A stretch of DNA of 64,000 nt from Gemmatimonadales bacterium (GCA_025934955.1 JAICWE010000006.1:1-64000), one strand, 5' to 3'. Counted from the stretch's first letter, positions 44,339 to 53,976 are shown. Made by a program: numbers and translations. The notes: generated by a model not told the origin, from the letters alone.

Positions 44339-45160
44339 GTGAACCGCCGCACATTCGTCGCTGCACTCGGCGCCCTGCCCCTCATGGCGCCGCCCGTCGC
44401 CGCCGCCGAGCGGCTCGGCCCGCTCGGCCTCCAGCTCTACACCGTGCGCGCCGCCATGGCCGCCGACCTTGAGGCGACGCTGGCACGGGTCGCCGCGATC
44501 GGATACCAGGAGGTCGAGTTCGCCGGCTTCTTCGGTCGCACGCCCGCGGCGCTCCGGCGCGCCCTTGCGGTCGAGGGACTGCGCGCGCCGTCGGCCCACG
44601 TGCCGTTCGAGCAGCTCGAGGACGACTGGGAGCGCACGGTCGCCGACGGCCGCGAGCGCGGCCTCGAGTGGATCGTTGCCGCGTGGGTACCGGAAGCGCA
44701 GCGCGGCGGCCCTGACGCGTGGCGCCGCATCGCCGACCGGCTCAACGCCGCAGGTCGCACCGCGCGCGCGGCGGGACTTCGGCTTGCGTATCACAATCAC
44801 AGCTATGAGTTCATCCCCGCGGGCGACGCACTGCCGTATGACATACTGCTCGAGCACACGGATCCGTCCGTCGTGGAGCTCGAGATGGACGTCTTCTGGC
44901 TCCGCCGCGGCGGCGGTGATCCGCTGGCGTACTTCGGCCGCTGGCCCGGCCGCTTTCCGTTGGTGCACCTGAAGGACATGGATGGCGGCGCCGAGCGCCG
45001 GATGGTGGACGTTGGCCGCGGCGTGATTCCGTGGGGCCCGCTGCTGCACCAGCGGCGGCTCGCCGGCATCCGGCACGTATTCGTCGAGCACGACGAGGCG
45101 GCCGATCCGTTCGCGTCGGCGCGCACCAGCTACGCATATCTCCGCCGGTTGCGTTTCTGA
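44339..45160 (+). CDS. Tat-exported sugar phosphate isomerase/epimerase-like protein
   Basis: 273 residues from GTG 44339. A twin-arginine signal (NRRTFVAALGALPLMAPPVAAA) precedes an AP endonuclease-2/xylose isomerase-like TIM barrel: LGLQLYTVRAAMAADLEATL, IGYQEVEFAGF, LRLAYHNHSYEFIP, VELEMDVFWLRRGG and FPLVHLKDMD supply the usual His/Glu/Asp metal ligands. It may isomerise or epimerise an oxidised sugar in the periplasm; the substrate is unknown. It heads a plus-strand sugar cluster, and a related function is suggested by the GMC oxidoreductase 135 bases downstream (that gap shows no gene). Confidence 0.85.
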   Translation: MNRRTFVAALGALPLMAPPVAAAERLGPLGLQLYTVRAAMAADLEATLARVAAIGYQEVEFAGFFGRTPAALRRALAVEGLRAPSAHVPFEQLEDDWERTVADGRERGLEWIVAAWVPEAQRGGPDAWRRIADRLNAAGRTARAAGLRLAYHNHSYEFIPAGDALPYDILLEHTDPSVVELEMDVFWLRRGGGDPLAYFGRWPGRFPLVHLKDMDGGAERRMVDVGRGVIPWGPLLHQRRLAGIRHVFVEHDEAADPFASARTSYAYLRRLRF

Positions 45161-45295
45161 CTTCGCAGGACCACTCGCCAGCTCACGGGAGGCTCGATTG
45201 CGGTCCGTTGTTCCGGTCGTCCTCGTTCCGCTCGTCGATCATCAGCCGGTTCGCTTCCGGAACATCTGGATCCGCCCGATTCCGGAGCGCGCGCC

Positions 45296-46987
45296 GTGAC
45301 GGCCCCGCGCGAGGACGCGTTCGACGTCTGCATCGTGGGCTCCGGCGCGGGCGGCGGCATGGCCGCCTACCAGCTCACCCGCGCCGGCGCGCGGGTCGTG
45401 CTGCTGGAGGCCGGCGTGCCGTGGGACAACACGACGGACTCGGCGATGATGAAGTGGCCGTACGAATCGCCCCGGCGCGGCATGAGCACGCCCGAGCGGC
45501 CGTTCGGGGAGTTCGACGGCTGCATCGGCGGCTGGGAGATCGATGGCGAGCCGTACACCGTCGCGGCCGGCGAGCAGTTCGGCTGGTGGCGCGCGCGCAT
45601 GGTGGGCGGCCGCACCAATCACTGGGGCCGCATCTCGCTCCGCTTCGGGCCGGACGACTTTCGCCGCCGCACGCTCGACGGCCTGGGCGACGACTGGCCG
45701 GTGAGCTACGACGACGTGGCGCCGTACTACGATGCAGTCGAGCGGCTGATCGGCGTTTTCGGCAGCGCGGAAGGCATCCACAACCAGCCGGACGGCATTT
45801 TCCTGCCGCCGCCACGGCCGCGCTGCTGGGAGCTGCTGATCCAGCGGGCGTCGCACCAGCTCGGGATTCCCTGCGTCGCCTCGCGGCTCTCGATCCTCAC
45901 CCGCCCGCTGGGCGACCGCCCCGCCTGTCACTACTGCGGCCAGTGCTCCCGCGGCTGCCGCACCAACTCGAATTTCTCCTCGACCAACGTGCTGGTGGCG
46001 CCGGCCGTCGCGACCGGGCGGCTCACGCTTCGTACCGGGTCCATGGCGCGCGAGGTGACGGTGGACGCCCGCGGCCGCGCCACCGGCGTCACCTACATCG
46101 ACAAGGCCACGGGCGCTGAGCGGCATGTCGGCGCCCGAGTCGTGGTGCTCGCCGCGAGCGCCTGCGAATCGGCGCGGCTGCTGCTCAACTCCACGTCGCC
46201 GCAGTTTCCGCACGGGCTCGCCAACGGCGCCGGCGTCGTCGGCCGCTATCTCACCGACACGACCGGCACCGACGTCGCGGCCTTCATCCCGCGTCTGATG
46301 GATCACGTGCCGCACAACGAGGACGGCGTCGGCGGCGCGCACCTCTATATGCCCTGGTGGCTCGACAACCGGCGGCTCGGCTTCCCGCGCGGCTACCACA
46401 TCGAGATCTGGGGCGGCCTCGATCAGCCGAGTTACGGCTTTCTCGGCGGCGTCGAACAGTTCCCCGCCGGCGGGGGCTGGGGGCGGCAGCTCAAGGCCGA
46501 TTACCGCCGCTACTACGGCTCCGTCGTCGGTTTCTCCGGCCGGGGCGAAATGGTGCCTAACGCCGACTGCTACTGTGAGCTCGACCCGGCGGTGAAGGAT
46601 CGCTGGGGCATTCCGGTGCTCCGCTTCCACTGGCAATGGGCCGACAGCGAGCGGGCCCAGGTCAAGCACATGCAGGAGACCTTCCGCGCGATCATCGCCG
46701 AGATGGGCGGGACGCCGACCTCGGCGATGCCGGGCGCCGACCAGGGCTACGGCATCGCCGACGGCGGTCGCATCATCCACGAGCTCGGCACCACGCGCAT
46801 GGGCCGCGACCCGGCGACCTCGGTCGTGAACGAGCACTGCCGCGCGCACGAGGTGCCGAACCTGTTCATCGCCGACGGCGGGCCGTTCGTCTCCCAGGCG
46901 GACAAGAATCCGACCTGGACCATCCTGGCGCTCAGCATGCGGACCAGCGACTACATCGTCGCGCAACGCAAGGCGGGCGCGCTGTGA
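45296..46987 (+). CDS. GMC-family sugar oxidoreductase (probable glucoside 3-dehydrogenase catalytic subunit)
   Basis: 563 residues. The FAD-binding VCIVGSGAGGGMAAYQLTRAG motif is at the N-terminus, the GMC signature region MVGGRTNHWGRISLRFGP near 105, and a C-terminal domain with HELGTTRMGRDPATSVVNEH and the NPTWTILALSMR ending. Cysteine-rich CHYCGQCSRGC is near residue 210. GTG start with GGAG upstream. The next gene encodes a gluconate 2-dehydrogenase subunit 3-like partner, the pairing seen in sorbitol/gluconate and glucoside 3-dehydrogenases. The substrate is inferred from the neighbours only. Confidence 0.85.
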   Translation: MTAPREDAFDVCIVGSGAGGGMAAYQLTRAGARVVLLEAGVPWDNTTDSAMMKWPYESPRRGMSTPERPFGEFDGCIGGWEIDGEPYTVAAGEQFGWWRARMVGGRTNHWGRISLRFGPDDFRRRTLDGLGDDWPVSYDDVAPYYDAVERLIGVFGSAEGIHNQPDGIFLPPPRPRCWELLIQRASHQLGIPCVASRLSILTRPLGDRPACHYCGQCSRGCRTNSNFSSTNVLVAPAVATGRLTLRTGSMAREVTVDARGRATGVTYIDKATGAERHVGARVVVLAASACESARLLLNSTSPQFPHGLANGAGVVGRYLTDTTGTDVAAFIPRLMDHVPHNEDGVGGAHLYMPWWLDNRRLGFPRGYHIEIWGGLDQPSYGFLGGVEQFPAGGGWGRQLKADYRRYYGSVVGFSGRGEMVPNADCYCELDPAVKDRWGIPVLRFHWQWADSERAQVKHMQETFRAIIAEMGGTPTSAMPGADQGYGIADGGRIIHELGTTRMGRDPATSVVNEHCRAHEVPNLFIADGGPFVSQADKNPTWTILALSMRTSDYIVAQRKAGAL

Positions 46988-47571
46988 CCGACCTCTCCCG
47001 GCGCGACTTCGCCCGCCTTCTCGCGGCGGCGCCGCTCGTGGCGCTCGGCGTCTCGCCGGCGACCATCGAGCGGGCGCTCGACCGCGACGCGGCGCGCGGT
47101 GGCTACCAGCCGCGCTTCTTCACCGCGGACGAGTGGCCCGCCGTCCGGCTGCTCGCCGACCTGGTGCTCCCGCGCGATGAGCGCTCCGGCAGCGCGACTG
47201 ACGCGGGCAGCCACGAGTTCATGGATTTCGTTCTCGACGCCGAGCCGTCGCTCCGCGGTCCGATCCGGAACGGCCTCGCCTGGCTCGATGCACAGGCGCG
47301 TGGCCGCTACGGCGCCGGCTTCACCGGCATCACCGACGCGGAGCGTGCGGCGTTGCTTGACGACATCGCCTGGCCGACACGGGTGCGCCCCGAGATGGGG
47401 CCCGGCGCGACCTTCTTCAGCGCGTTCCGCGATCTCGTCGCCTCCGGCTTCTGGTCCAGCCGCATCGGCGTCCAGGATCTCCAGTATCTCGGCAACACCG
47501 GCCTGCCCGCGTGGACCGGGTGTCCGCCGGCCGCGCTCGCCAAGCTCGGCGTGTCGTACGAGGGCAACTGA
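46984..47571 (+). CDS. Gluconate 2-dehydrogenase subunit 3-like protein, Tat signal
   Basis: 195 residues from GTG 46984, which overlaps the GMC gene stop. A twin-arginine signal, LSRRDFARLLAAAPLVALG, then the family stretch FFTADEWPAVRLLADLVLPRD, HEFMDFVLDAEPS and LDAQARGRYGAGFTGITDAE. In related enzymes this small subunit escorts the FAD subunit through the Tat pathway and is needed for activity. No cytochrome c subunit follows, so the electron acceptor is not visible. Confidence 0.85.
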   Translation: MTDLSRRDFARLLAAAPLVALGVSPATIERALDRDAARGGYQPRFFTADEWPAVRLLADLVLPRDERSGSATDAGSHEFMDFVLDAEPSLRGPIRNGLAWLDAQARGRYGAGFTGITDAERAALLDDIAWPTRVRPEMGPGATFFSAFRDLVASGFWSSRIGVQDLQYLGNTGLPAWTGCPPAALAKLGVSYEGN

Positions 47572-47610
47572 GCCGCTGCGCCGGCCATTCACGCACAGTC
47601 AGGGGAGACG

Positions 47611-48858
47611 ATGACGGCACGTCGGCTGGGGATCGGAATCGTCGGCAGCGGCTTCAACGCGCGCTTCCACCTGCAGGCGCTTACCGCCGTGCGCGACGCC
47701 GATGTGCTCGGCGTCTGGAGTCCCACGCGCCGGAACGCCGAGACCACGACGGCGCTGGCGCGCTCGCTCGGCGTCGGCGAGGCGCGGCCCTACCGCTCGA
47801 TCACCGCGATGGTGGCGGATCCGGCGATCGACGCGATCTGGCTCTGCGGACCGAACCACGCGCGGATCGAGAACGTGGAGGAGATCTCCGAGACGGTCGT
47901 CGGCGGCAGGGGCGAACTGGTCGGCCTCGCGTGCGAGAAGCCGCTCGCCCGCACCGTGGGCGAGGCGAAGCATGTCGCGCGGCTGGCGCGGCGCGCGGGC
48001 ATCGCCACCGGCTACCTCGAGAATCAGCTCTTTGCGCCGGCCATCCAGCGCGGCCGCGAGCTGATCTGGTCGCGCGGCGCGCGGAGCAGCGGCCGACCGT
48101 ACCTCGCGCGCGCGGCGGAAGAGCACGGCGGACCCCACATGCCGTGGTTCTGGCAGGGCCGGCTCCAGGGCGGCGGCGTGCTGAACGACATGATGTGCCA
48201 TTCGGTCGAGGTCGTGCGCTTCCTGCTTACCGAGCCGGGCCGCCCGCGCGCGTCGCTTCGTCCGGTCCGGGTGAGCGGCCGGATCGCCAGCCTCAAGTGG
48301 AGCCGGCCGGCGTACGCGAAGCGCCTGCGCCGCGCGATGGGCCGCGCCGTCGACTACGCGCGGAGCCCGGCGGAGGACTTCGCCGGCGTGACCATCGAGT
48401 ACCAGGCCGAGACCGGCGAGCGCCTCGTCGCGGAGGCGAGCACGTCGTGGAGCTTCGTCGGCGCGGGGCTCAGGCTGTCGGCCGAACTGCTGGGTCCCGA
48501 GTACTCGATGGCGTGGAACACGCTGGACACGAGTCTCCGCTGCTTCTTCTCGCGCGAAGTTCGCGGCGCGGCGGGCGAGGATCTGGTCGAGAAGCAGAAC
48601 GCGGAGACGGGCCTCATGCCGGTGGTGCCGGACGAGGCGGCGGCCTACGGCTACGAGGCGGAGGACCGCCATTTCGTGCGGGCCTTCCTGACGGGCGAGA
48701 CGCCGCTCCTCACCTTCGCCGACGGCATAGAGGTGATGGAGATCCTGATGACCGCGTACATGAGCGCCGAGCAGGGCCGCACGCTGTCGTTCCGTCCCCG
48801 TGGCCTCGACCGCTTCGTGCCGGCGGTGGCGCGGGGAGCGTGGAAGCCGGGCCGCTAG
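47611..48858 (+). CDS. Gfo/Idh/MocA-family oxidoreductase
   Basis: 415 residues. NAD(P)-binding GIGIVGSGFNARFHLQALTA at the N-terminus, GLACEKPLARTVGEAKHVA with the catalytic-region EKP, then the C-terminal alpha/beta domain (GGGVLNDMMCHSVEVVRFLL; FADGIEVMEILMTAYMSAEQ). A GGGGAG site precedes the ATG. No signal peptide, so it acts in the cytoplasm. In 3-keto-sugar pathways members of this family reduce the keto-sugar. Its end is eight bases from the convergent MFS gene. Confidence 0.85.
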   Translation: MTARRLGIGIVGSGFNARFHLQALTAVRDADVLGVWSPTRRNAETTTALARSLGVGEARPYRSITAMVADPAIDAIWLCGPNHARIENVEEISETVVGGRGELVGLACEKPLARTVGEAKHVARLARRAGIATGYLENQLFAPAIQRGRELIWSRGARSSGRPYLARAAEEHGGPHMPWFWQGRLQGGGVLNDMMCHSVEVVRFLLTEPGRPRASLRPVRVSGRIASLKWSRPAYAKRLRRAMGRAVDYARSPAEDFAGVTIEYQAETGERLVAEASTSWSFVGAGLRLSAELLGPEYSMAWNTLDTSLRCFFSREVRGAAGEDLVEKQNAETGLMPVVPDEAAAYGYEAEDRHFVRAFLTGETPLLTFADGIEVMEILMTAYMSAEQGRTLSFRPRGLDRFVPAVARGAWKPGR

Positions 48859-48865
48859 CGGCGCG

Positions 48866-50095
48866 TCAGGCGGCGGCTCGCAGCGCCACGGGCTCCGCCG
48901 TGGGCGTCGGGGCGGAGCTGGGCCGGAACAGCAGCGCGAACAGCAGCAGCACGACGACGGCGCCCACGGCCGGCACGATCCAGATCTCCCGCCAGTCGTG
49001 CGTGGCGGCGCCGGCGCCCGCGATCCGGTAGGCGTCCACTACCCTGCCCGACGCCCACGAGCCGACGAACTGCCCCACGCCGATCGTGACGAAGGCGAGG
49101 AAGCCCTGCGCCGCGGCGCGGATCCGCACATCGGCGCGCTGGTCCACGTAGATCTGCCCGGTCACGAAGAAGAAGTCGTAGCAGACGCCGTGCAGCAGGA
49201 TGCCCGCGTACAGGAGCGACATACCGGCGCCGGCATCGCCCCGGCTGAACGCGAGATAGCGGAGCACCCACGCCGCCATGCCGACCAGCAGCATCCGCTT
49301 CACGCCGAGCCGCACCAGGAACCACGGCATCAGCAACATGAAGCCGAGCTCGGACACCTGGCCGAGCGTCATCTTGCTCGCCGCCTGTACCACGCCGATC
49401 TCGTTCAGGAACAGATTGGTGAAGGCGTAGTAGAACTGGAGCGGGATGCAGATCAGGAGCGAGCCGATGATGAATACCGCGAACGACCGGTCGCGCAGCA
49501 GCGCGAGCGCGTCGAGGCCGAGCACGTCGCGCGCGGCGATCCGGCCGGTGGCTTTGGGCGGCGTATGCGGCAGCGCCAGCGAGAAGATGCCCAGCGCAAG
49601 CGAGGCGCCGGCCGCCAGCCGGAGCGGCAGCGCCGTCGCCTCCACGCCGAGCTTTCCGATGATGATCCCCGCCACGATCCAGCCGATCGTGCCGAGCACG
49701 CGGACGCGGGGAAACTGCGCGGCGGAGTCGGAGAGGTGATGGAACGAGAGCGAATTGGTGAGCGCGAGCGTCGGCATGTAGCACAGCGCGTAGGCGAGCA
49801 GCAGTCCGTACACCGGGCCGAACGCCGTCGCCCGTGAGGCGAGCAGCATCAGCACCGCGCCGCCGAGGTGCAGGAGCGCGAGAATACGCTCCGTCGCAAA
49901 GAAGCGATCGGCGACGAGCCCGACGAAGAACGGCGACACCATGGCCGCGAGTGCGGTGGTGCCGTACACCAGCCCGATCTGCGCCCCGTCGAAGCGCAGC
50001 GCGGTCGCCAGATACGTCCCCAGCGTCACGTACCACGCGCCCCAGATGAAGTACTCGAGGAACATCATGGCGGAGAGGCGGACGCGGACGCTCAT
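48866..50095 (-). CDS. MFS transporter, nucleoside:H+ symporter-like
   Basis: 409 residues with about 12 membrane spans. The start ([21 protein letters not shown]) and [27 protein letters not shown] fit the NupG/XapB-like branch of the major facilitator superfamily. In heterotrophs this branch often sits beside sugar-degradation genes. Its ATG overlaps the stop of the DUF1080 gene, so uptake and hydrolysis are coupled. The substrate is probably a sugar or glycoside, from context. Confidence 0.85.
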   Translation of the reverse strand: MSVRVRLSAMMFLEYFIWGAWYVTLGTYLATALRFDGAQIGLVYGTTALAAMVSPFFVGLVADRFFATERILALLHLGGAVLMLLASRATAFGPVYGLLLAYALCYMPTLALTNSLSFHHLSDSAAQFPRVRVLGTIGWIVAGIIIGKLGVEATALPLRLAAGASLALGIFSLALPHTPPKATGRIAARDVLGLDALALLRDRSFAVFIIGSLLICIPLQFYYAFTNLFLNEIGVVQAASKMTLGQVSELGFMLLMPWFLVRLGVKRMLLVGMAAWVLRYLAFSRGDAGAGMSLLYAGILLHGVCYDFFFVTGQIYVDQRADVRIRAAAQGFLAFVTIGVGQFVGSWASGRVVDAYRIAGAGAATHDWREIWIVPAVGAVVVLLLFALLFRPSSAPTPTAEPVALRAAA

Positions 50096-50796
50096 GGCAG
50101 CACCCGGATCCTGATGTCGCGGAAGGCGACCTCGTCGCCGTGGTCCTGGAGGCTGATGTAGCCGTCGGCGTTCCGGCCGTAGCCCGGCATCGCGGCGAAC
50201 TTGCTCGCCTTGACCCGACGCTCCCAGTCGGGACTGCCGAGCTCGTAGCTGACCACCATGTGTCCGTTGAGCCAGTGCTCGACGTGCGAGCCGCGCACGA
50301 CGATCCGCGCGTGATTCCATTCACCAGCGGCGTGCGCGGCGCTCCGCGGCGCCGGATACACGGCAAAGCACGAGCCGGCGGCGGTGAGCTCCGACTTTCC
50401 GTCCGGATGCCGGGCGTTGTCGAGCACCTGCATCTCAGGGCCGGTCTCCCAGGGGTATTCCCGGTCTTCACTCACGCGGTACATCACGCCGCCGTTGCCG
50501 CCCTTTGCGATCTTCCAGTCGAGCCGCAGGTCGAAGTCCTTGTAGCGGTCGCGGGTGACGATGTCTCCCGCCTCCGCGACGCGGGTGAGCGCGCCGTCCA
50601 CCACCTGCCAGCCGGCCGGCATCGAATCCCGGCGATAGCCGCGCCAGCCCGCGCTGGTGTGTCCGTTGAAGAGCAGCACCCAGCCGGCATCACGCTCGGC
50701 GGGGCCGAGCACGTTGTGCAGCTGCTGCGCGCCAGCGGGCGCCGGGAGGATGAGAGCGATGGCCGCGACGACGGCGGCGAGGGACGCGCGCAGCAT
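50092..50796 (-). CDS. DUF1080 / 3-keto-disaccharide hydrolase-like exported protein
   Basis: 234 residues from ATG 50796, preceded by GAGGTG. A signal peptide ending at AGAQQ, then a concanavalin-like beta-sandwich: [73 protein letters not shown] and the C-terminal [20 protein letters not shown]. Some members cleave 3-keto-glycosides. A secreted hydrolase next to a GMC dehydrogenase and an epimerase fits that pathway. Confidence 0.85.
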   Translation of the reverse strand: MLRASLAAVVAAIALILPAPAGAQQLHNVLGPAERDAGWVLLFNGHTSAGWRGYRRDSMPAGWQVVDGALTRVAEAGDIVTRDRYKDFDLRLDWKIAKGGNGGVMYRVSEDREYPWETGPEMQVLDNARHPDGKSELTAAGSCFAVYPAPRSAAHAAGEWNHARIVVRGSHVEHWLNGHMVVSYELGSPDWERRVKASKFAAMPGYGRNADGYISLQDHGDEVAFRDIRIRVLP

Positions 50797-50828
50797 GGCA
50801 CCTCGGCAGTGAGAGCTGAACCCGCGTG

Positions 50829-52244
50829 CTACGATTGGAGCCGCGCCGCCGCCTCCACCCGATTCCGACCGGTACTCTTGGCCACATACAGCGCCGCGTC
50901 GGCCTGCGCCGGCAGATTGTCGCGGTGGCGACTGGTTTCGGGGCAGCTCGCCACTCCGAACGACGCGCTGAGCGGCCATCGCCGTCCCTGCCAGTCCCAC
51001 GAGGTCGTGCCCAGCTTGATCCTGATGCGCTCCGCGACCTGACGGGCGACATCGAGCGACGTGTTCGGGAGCCAGACCGCGAACTCCTCGCCGCCGGTGC
51101 GGGCGGCGGTGTCCGTCCCGCGCACCTGCTCGCGCAACAGCCGCGCGAAGTGCGCCAGCGCGGCATCGCCGGCGGCGTGACCCAGCGTGTCGTTCAGAAC
51201 CTTGAAGTTGTCGACATCGCAGGCGATCAGCGCGGCGTCCTGAACGTCGAAGCGGCGCGTGGCGATCTCCAGCCCGCGGCGGTTGGGCAGCGACGTGAGC
51301 GGGTCGGTGAGAGCGTTGGCCTGCCGCGCATCGGCCTCCTGCGCCTCGCTCATGCGCGGCGCCGCGTTCGCGACTGCCTCCAGCACCTCCGCGAGCTGGG
51401 GCCCGACGAGCTCGACGCCTTCCCGCGGCCAGATCGCCACCGCGCCCACGATCCTTCTTCCAGCCTCGAGCGGAAGGACCAGGGCGCGGGTCGCGCGGCG
51501 CCGCCGATCGGCAACCACGCCGCCGAGCGGATCGGCCACCGCGCTCGTCTGCGCCACGTGACCTCCGGCCACACGCGCCAGGTCGCTCTCAGGCGCGGCG
51601 TAGGTGCCGCGAAGCCGCTGGTCCGCTCCGGCCGAAACCCCGACGATGCGCGTGCCCCCCGGCTCCTCGGCGCCGACCACGACATCGGCGCCGGTGGCGC
51701 GCTCCAGCTGGTACGCCAGCCGCAGGGCCACGCTCTCCAGCGATTCGAGCGCGCCCCCCTGCCCGCTGGCCTGGGCGAGCGCCACGATCTGCGGCCGCCG
51801 CCGTACTCCCTCGAAGAGATGCTGCAGGTCAGCCTCCACGGCTGCGAGCGCCGCGGGGTCCGCACCGTCCGGCAGGAGCAGCGCGACACCGACGTCGTTC
51901 GCGCCGCGGTACACCAGCGTGCCGCCGTCCACCCGCTCGGCGCCGGACTGCGCCTGGTCCCGCGCGTGCTCCACTCGCCGATTGATCGCCGCGATCTGCG
52001 CCACCTCGAGCCGCTCGACGTCCACGACGCGCTCCGCGACGGGCCCGCCGTCGTCCGGATCGCGCTCCGCGATCCACACGCCGAGCGCCCCGTGGGCGCG
52101 CATCAGCCAGCGGAGCGCGGGATCGGGCAGCAGGTGCGCGCCGGCGGCGCCGCCCGTAGCGGTCGCTGCGCCGGCACCGCGCGGGCGCACGACGATCCAT
52201 GCGGCCGCGCCGCCGACGACGAGGCCGAGAACGAAGCCGATCAC
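50829..52244 (-). CDS. Diguanylate cyclase (GGDEF) with N-terminal sensor region
   Basis: 471 residues. One N-terminal membrane segment (IGFVLGLVVGGAAAWIVV), a region of about 280 residues with a GAF-like part (LESVALRLAYQLERATGADV), and a C-terminal GGDEF domain: DPLTSLPNRRGLE, IACDVDNFKVLNDTLGHAAGD and the active-site ARTGGEEFAVWLP near residue 385. An inhibitory RxxD site (RGTD) lies five residues before the GGEEF, so feedback inhibition by c-di-GMP is likely. Overlaps larB by ATGA; the DUF1080 gene follows after 32 bases. Confidence 0.9.
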   Translation of the reverse strand: MIGFVLGLVVGGAAAWIVVRPRGAGAATATGGAAGAHLLPDPALRWLMRAHGALGVWIAERDPDDGGPVAERVVDVERLEVAQIAAINRRVEHARDQAQSGAERVDGGTLVYRGANDVGVALLLPDGADPAALAAVEADLQHLFEGVRRRPQIVALAQASGQGGALESLESVALRLAYQLERATGADVVVGAEEPGGTRIVGVSAGADQRLRGTYAAPESDLARVAGGHVAQTSAVADPLGGVVADRRRRATRALVLPLEAGRRIVGAVAIWPREGVELVGPQLAEVLEAVANAAPRMSEAQEADARQANALTDPLTSLPNRRGLEIATRRFDVQDAALIACDVDNFKVLNDTLGHAAGDAALAHFARLLREQVRGTDTAARTGGEEFAVWLPNTSLDVARQVAERIRIKLGTTSWDWQGRRWPLSASFGVASCPETSRHRDNLPAQADAALYVAKSTGRNRVEAAARLQS

Positions 52245-52990
52245 CGGCTCAGGATCCGACTCGCTGCCACCGCGGCGCCGAATCCGTTGTCGATGTTCAC
52301 CACCGTCACCCCCGACGCGCAGGAGTTGAGCATCGTGAGCAATGCCGCCAGTCCGCCGAACGACGCGCCGTAGCCGACGCTGGTCGGCACCGCGATCACC
52401 GGCGCCCGCACCAGGCCGCCGACGACACTCGGCAGCGCGCCGTCCATGCCGGCAATGACGATGATCACCTTCGCGCGGTCGAGCTGGTCACCCGCCGCGA
52501 GGATCCGGTGCAAGCCGGCGACGCCGACGTCGGTCAGTCGCTCGACGACGTGGCCGAACGCCTCGGCGACGATCGCCGCCTCTTCGGCGACGGGCAGGTC
52601 GCTGGTGCCTGCGGAGATCACCAGCACGGCGTCGCCGGACGGGCCTGGTGCGTCGGACGCCGCGAGGTGCGCGACGCGGGCGACCGGGTGCCAGCGAAGT
52701 GCCGGGAAGCGCGCGCGCAGCGCATCGGCCTGCGCGTCGCTGGCGCGGGTGCCGAGAAAGCCGCCGGTCGCGGCCGCGAGCCGCTCGCAGATGGCGACGG
52801 TGTGCTCGATGCTCTTGCCGGCGCAGTACACCACCTCCGGCCGTCCCTGCCGGAGCGCGCGGTGGTGATCGATGGTCGCGAAGTCCAGCCGTTCGAAGGG
52901 AAGGTGCCGCAAGCGCTCGAGGGCGGCCTCAGGCGTGAGCCGGCCGTCGGCGACCTCGGCGAGAAGGCCTGCCAGCTGCTCCGAGGTCAC
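52241..52990 (-). CDS. larB: Nickel-pincer cofactor biosynthesis protein LarB
   Basis: 249 residues. The C-terminal half is PurE-like: VISAGTSDLPVAEEAAIVAE, VIIVIAGMDGALPSVVGGLV and VPTSVGYGASFGGLAALLTM; the N-terminal part (RLDFATIDHHRALRQGRPEVVYCAGKS) is typical for LarB. LarB carboxylates nicotinic acid adenine dinucleotide at the start of the cofactor pathway of lactate racemase. larC, larE and larA are not in the window. It sits between dusB and the GGDEF gene with 4-base overlaps on both sides. Confidence 0.92.
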   Translation of the reverse strand: MTSEQLAGLLAEVADGRLTPEAALERLRHLPFERLDFATIDHHRALRQGRPEVVYCAGKSIEHTVAICERLAAATGGFLGTRASDAQADALRARFPALRWHPVARVAHLAASDAPGPSGDAVLVISAGTSDLPVAEEAAIVAEAFGHVVERLTDVGVAGLHRILAAGDQLDRAKVIIVIAGMDGALPSVVGGLVRAPVIAVPTSVGYGASFGGLAALLTMLNSCASGVTVVNIDNGFGAAVAASRILSR

Positions 52991-53970
52991 GCCACCTGGG
53001 CGAGCGGTGCGAGGTAGTTCATGAAGATCGCCTCGGCTTCGGCGATGGTCTCGACCTGGAAGAGCCGCTGCCGCAGATCGCTGGCGCCGTGCAGCCCCCT
53101 CGTGTACCAGCCGAGGTGCTTGCGGAACTCGATCACGGTCCGGCGGCTGTCACCCTGGAGCCGGATGGCGAGCCGCGCGTGTGCCAGTGCCACCCGGAAG
53201 CGCTCGGTCGCGTCGGCTGCGGGCGGACGGTCGTCACCCGCGAGCAGCGCCTGCGCGTCGCGGAAGAGCCACGGGTTGCCGAACGCGCCGCGTCCGACCA
53301 TGGCGCCGGCACAGCCGGTGTGCGCCCGCATGCGGACCACGTCATCCGCCGATGCGATGTCGCCGTTGCCGATGACCGGGATCTCGAGCGCCTCGACCAC
53401 CCGCGCGATCTCGTCCCAGTTGGCGTTCCCGGAAAACATCTGCGTGCGGGTGCGCGCGTGCAACGTGAACGCGCGGGCGCCCGCGTCCTGCATCCGCAGC
53501 GCGATGCTCACCGGATCGCGGCTCTCGTCGTTCCAGCCGCTCCGGGTCTTCACCGTTACCGGCAGGTCCGTGGCGCCGATGACGGCCTTGATGATCCGCT
53601 CGACCAGGTCCATGTCGCGCAGGCAGCCGGAACCGCCGTTTCGCAGGACGACCTTCTTCACCGGACAGCCGAAGTTGATGTCGATGAACTCCGGCCGATA
53701 GTGCTCGGTGATGAGACCCGCGGCCTCCGCCATCGCGTTCGCATCCGAGCCGTAGATCTGGATGCCGATCGGCCGCTCGCACTCCTCGAACTCCGCACCC
53801 TCGAGCGTGGTGCGGATGCGTCGGCGGATCGCCTCCGACGACAGGAACTCGGAGATGACGACGTCCGCGCCCATTCCGCGGCAGATCTGGCGGAACGGCG
53901 CCTCCGAGACTCCGGCCATCGGAGCCAGGATCAGCGGGAAGGGGTGCGCGTGCGGATAGGGCAACTGCAT
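52987..53970 (-). CDS. dus: tRNA-dihydrouridine synthase
   Basis: 327 residues from ATG 53970. FMN-dependent TIM barrel: PLILAPMAGVSEAPFRQI, RPIGIQIYGSDANAM, EFIDINFGCPVKKVVLRNGG with the catalytic cysteine in GSGCLRD near 115, VKTRSGWND, LHARTRTQMFSG, VIGNGDIASADD and GAMVGRGAFGNPWLF. It resembles DusB. A longer frame upstream has no family match and would cross the promoter. First gene of dus-larB-GGDEF; its promoter overlaps that of the divergent EIIA gene. Confidence 0.93.
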   Translation of the reverse strand: MQLPYPHAHPFPLILAPMAGVSEAPFRQICRGMGADVVISEFLSSEAIRRRIRTTLEGAEFEECERPIGIQIYGSDANAMAEAAGLITEHYRPEFIDINFGCPVKKVVLRNGGSGCLRDMDLVERIIKAVIGATDLPVTVKTRSGWNDESRDPVSIALRMQDAGARAFTLHARTRTQMFSGNANWDEIARVVEALEIPVIGNGDIASADDVVRMRAHTGCAGAMVGRGAFGNPWLFRDAQALLAGDDRPPAADATERFRVALAHARLAIRLQGDSRRTVIEFRKHLGWYTRGLHGASDLRQRLFQVETIAEAEAIFMNYLAPLAQVA

Positions 53971-53976
53971 GAGCAC

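Noticed and set aside
45161-45295. Small gene between the epimerase and GMC genes
   Set aside because: No frame with a start site and plausible composition; only short shadows. The gap seems to hold nothing beyond a GGAG ribosome binding site for the GMC gene.
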